DNA of 6,442 nt from an archaeon. Lineage in GTDB: Archaea; Hydrothermarchaeota; Hydrothermarchaeia; Hydrothermarchaeales; JALUUU01. The stretch spans positions 1 to 6,442 of the forward strand of contig JALUUU010000229.1 in assembly GCA_027021185.1 (NCBI GenBank). The letters run 5' to 3'. Position 1 is the stretch's first letter, and every line of letters starts with the position of its first letter. The notes beneath the pieces were generated by a model that saw only the letters and a program-made list of their open reading frames with translations, did not search any database and had not been told where the DNA came from. Position numbers and translations under genes: made by a program. Shown in pieces: positions 5,448 to 6,442 of this stretch.

Positions 5448-5505
5448 CGGCGCGTACCGCTGCGGGGGCGGCGGTCTATTAGGGGATGTTGGCGCCGACA
5501 GGGGG
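5446..5505 (+). promoter_or_regulatory. Nested leader hairpin in front of the tnpA start
   Basis: GTCGGCGC (5446-5453) pairs perfectly with GCGCCGAC (5492-5499), enclosing a second stem ACCGC (5456-5460) with GCGGT (5471-5475). The ribosome binding site AGGGGG (5500-5505) begins at the next base and the ATG follows after two more. A stable stem at that point would hinder ribosome loading. In enterobacterial IS200 a leader structure represses transposase translation, so the same kind of control is likely here. Confidence 0.5.
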
Positions 5506-5507
5506 AA

Positions 5508-6004
5508 ATGCGTATGGTTAGCGTAGGTTTTCGATCCGGTTCTTGGCATTGTTTCGTGGGAGGCGAACATCCATTTTCAGTTCACTCCTAAGTATCGCCG
5601 GGGCGTATTTAAGGATTCCGCCTTGCGCCGTGCTTGTGAGGAGAGCTTCCGGGGGATCGCGAGGAGGTGGGGCGTCACCATTCTTGCCCTGGAGTTCGGC
5701 CCTGATCACGTACACCTCTTCTTGGGTAACTGCAGAAATTACAGCGTGGCCCAGTTGGCGAGGTGCTTCAAGGGCGCGAGCAGCAGGGTGCTCCGCAATG
5801 AGCACTGGGGCAGGATAAGGCGTATAGCTTTGGGGCTCCTCGTTCTGGAGTGACGGCTGCTTCTACGAGAGCGTCGGTAGCGTGATCAGCGAGGCCATCG
5901 AGTACTACATCATCCGTCAGCAGAGGAAGCACTGGTTGCGGCAGACTAGGGGGCCTGTCCAGGAGAGGAAGGGGCAGCTGAGCCTCAGGGATTTCCAGAA
6001 TTAG
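5508..6004 (+). pseudogene. tnpA: IS200-type transposase TnpA, two frameshifts
   Basis: TnpA is a small HUH-type nuclease that cuts and rejoins single-stranded DNA at hairpin ends. The first frame starts at ATG 5508 after AGGGGG and reads MRMVSVGFRSGSWHCFVGGE before going out of register. The second frame takes over near 5567-5575 with HFQFTPKYRRGVF and includes the HUH pair in FGPDHVHLFLG, then YSVAQLARCFKG and SSRVLRNEHWGRIRR. The third takes over near 5822-5830 with LWGSSFWSDGCFYESVGSV and carries the catalytic tyrosine helix EYYIIRQQ, ending at TAG 6002-6004. Each break is explained by one extra base. All conserved residues survive across the three frames, so the loss is recent. The intact protein would have been about 165 residues, slightly longer than typical because of a charged tail. 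Confidence 0.8.
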
Positions 6005-6017
6005 GCACCATGGGACG

Positions 6018-6037
6018 CTCACAGCTTCAGCTGTGAG
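6018..6037 (+). repeat. Right-end hairpin of the IS200-like element
   Basis: CTCACAGC (6018-6025) and GCTGTGAG (6030-6037) form a perfect 8-bp stem with the tetraloop TTCA, 13 nt after the tnpA stop. Subterminal hairpins of this kind mark the right end of IS200/IS605 elements; it could also stop transcription towards the next gene. Confidence 0.65.
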
Positions 6038-6064
6038 TAGTTCACATAATCTTCGGATGAAGAA

Positions 6065-6442
6065 TTATTTCTTTGATGTCCTATTATAGTAGTGCTTCTT
6101 TCCTTTATCCGTTATTTCCCAGATACCGCGAGGAGAATCTCTTTTTAATAATCCCTCATCTACCATATTTTTCCTTTCCCACTCAACGGCATTTCTCCAC
6201 CGTATATCCGAACCTGAAGGAAGAGTTTCGTAATCAAAATCAGTAAGTATATCTTTCATCTTTTCACCTACTCTATCAACAATGTCCTTAGTCTTACCAC
6301 GTCCACTCATTTCTATGAGGGTCTCTAAAATTGGCAGACGATATTCTCTATCTGGAGTTCTTTTCCCTCTCTTTACTCGGATAAGTCTTGGTTTCGACTT
6401 TATTTCACTAATTAAGGGTCTATAAAAAGGTTCAAATAAATG
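6065..6442 (-). CDS. Mrr_N-type winged-helix protein, partial (5' end outside window)
   Basis: The frame is open from the right edge (first visible codon 6440-6442) to TAA 6065-6067, giving 125 residues; an internal ATG at 6308-6310 is not the start, because family-like sequence lies upstream of it. Visible are PRLIRVKRGKRTPDREYRLP, then ILETLIEMSGRGKTKDIVDR, and a winged-helix end with LPSGSDIRWRNAVEWERKNM and GLLKRDSPRGIWEITDKGKK. This pattern belongs to the winged-helix domain found at the N-terminus of Mrr restriction proteins (Mrr_N) and in many stand-alone proteins of archaea, cyanobacteria and Chloroflexi. The protein ends soon after the domain, so no Mrr nuclease domain follows. DNA binding is the likely role; the target is unknown. 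The IS200-like element is inserted just beyond its 3' end. Confidence 0.75.
   Translation of the reverse strand, partial: HLFEPFYRPLISEIKSKPRLIRVKRGKRTPDREYRLPILETLIEMSGRGKTKDIVDRVGEKMKDILTDFDYETLPSGSDIRWRNAVEWERKNMVDEGLLKRDSPRGIWEITDKGKKHYYNRTSKK

Larger units (their letters stand above)
5340..6046 (+). mobile_element. IS200/IS605-family element (IS200-like, tnpA only)
   Basis: The element has a large left hairpin (5348-5393), a structured leader, a damaged tnpA and a perfect right hairpin (6018-6037), in the layout of IS200-type elements that move as single-stranded DNA. No tnpB is present. The length is about 700 bases, near the usual size. The exact ends are not certain: such elements have no terminal inverted repeats and make no target duplication, and the cleavage site is probably within TAGTTCAC at 6038-6045. 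With tnpA broken the copy cannot move unless another copy supplies the enzyme. Confidence 0.7.

Noticed and set aside
5370..5805. Minus-strand frames over the IS200-like element
   Set aside because: Antisense to tnpA and the end hairpin; low-complexity proline/arginine sequence typical of GC-rich shadows.
5829..5835. TTTGGGG as a programmed -1 slippery site in tnpA
   Set aside because: A -1 slip leads into the wrong frame; the conserved LWGSSFW segment needs the other frame, which fits one inserted base slightly upstream.
1..6442. CRISPR array, tRNA or rRNA genes
   Set aside because: No regularly spaced repeats and no cloverleaf or rRNA-like stretches were seen on either strand.

Overview
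The window looks archaeal and is probably from a methanogen of the Methanothrix type, although the lineage is inferred. The reasons are TATA-box promoters about 25 nt ahead of plausible transcript starts, a DUF1670 gene, an ISH3-like transposase, an IS200-type transposase and a Mrr_N winged-helix gene. It is an accessory, insertion-rich region. Moderately GC-rich stretches (transposase remnants, the MFS gene, the IS200 element) alternate with clearly AT-rich ones (the reverse transcriptase island at about 1740-3740 and the right edge).

Left part (1-1740): a small zinc-ribbon gene broken by one frameshift is followed by the N-terminal half of an ISH3/IS4-type DDE transposase. The transposase runs tail to tail into a DUF1670 gene on the minus strand. 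The DUF1670 gene carries a one-base frameshift near its 3' end, and its last codons lie antisense to the transposase ORF, so the two fragments are fused at about 925-945. A cluster of palindromes lies upstream of DUF1670.

Centre (1758-3409): this is the main discovery, a complete retron on the minus strand. A promoter built on a perfect 20-bp palindrome is followed about 26 nt later by a 169-nt structured RNA (3364 down to 3196). The RNA has a 11-bp a1/a2 closing helix, an AGC priming site, two msr hairpins (one with the UGUUUCG loop also seen in E. coli retron Ec86) and an msd stem-loop. The reverse transcriptase starts 37 nt after a2, at a TTG with a good ribosome binding site. The protein has all retron RT motifs (NxxPH, LPQGAPTSP, YADD, ITGL) followed by a fused C-terminal domain of about 130 residues resembling a one-repeat phospholipase-D-like fold. 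No separate effector gene is evident, so the fused domain is the likely effector. A 46-residue ORF of unknown role is transcribed divergently.

Right part (3680-6442): a 12-helix MFS transporter on the minus strand has a strong TATA box and two copies of TGACAGAAAA just upstream of it. Next comes an IS200-type element with both end hairpins and a structured leader, but with tnpA broken by two frameshifts. Last is the 3' part of a Mrr_N-type winged-helix gene that runs off the right edge.

Apart from the retron RNA and its RT, the genes do not form a shared pathway. The picture is a site where mobile elements have repeatedly inserted and decayed around a resident transporter gene, and where a probable anti-phage retron has settled.
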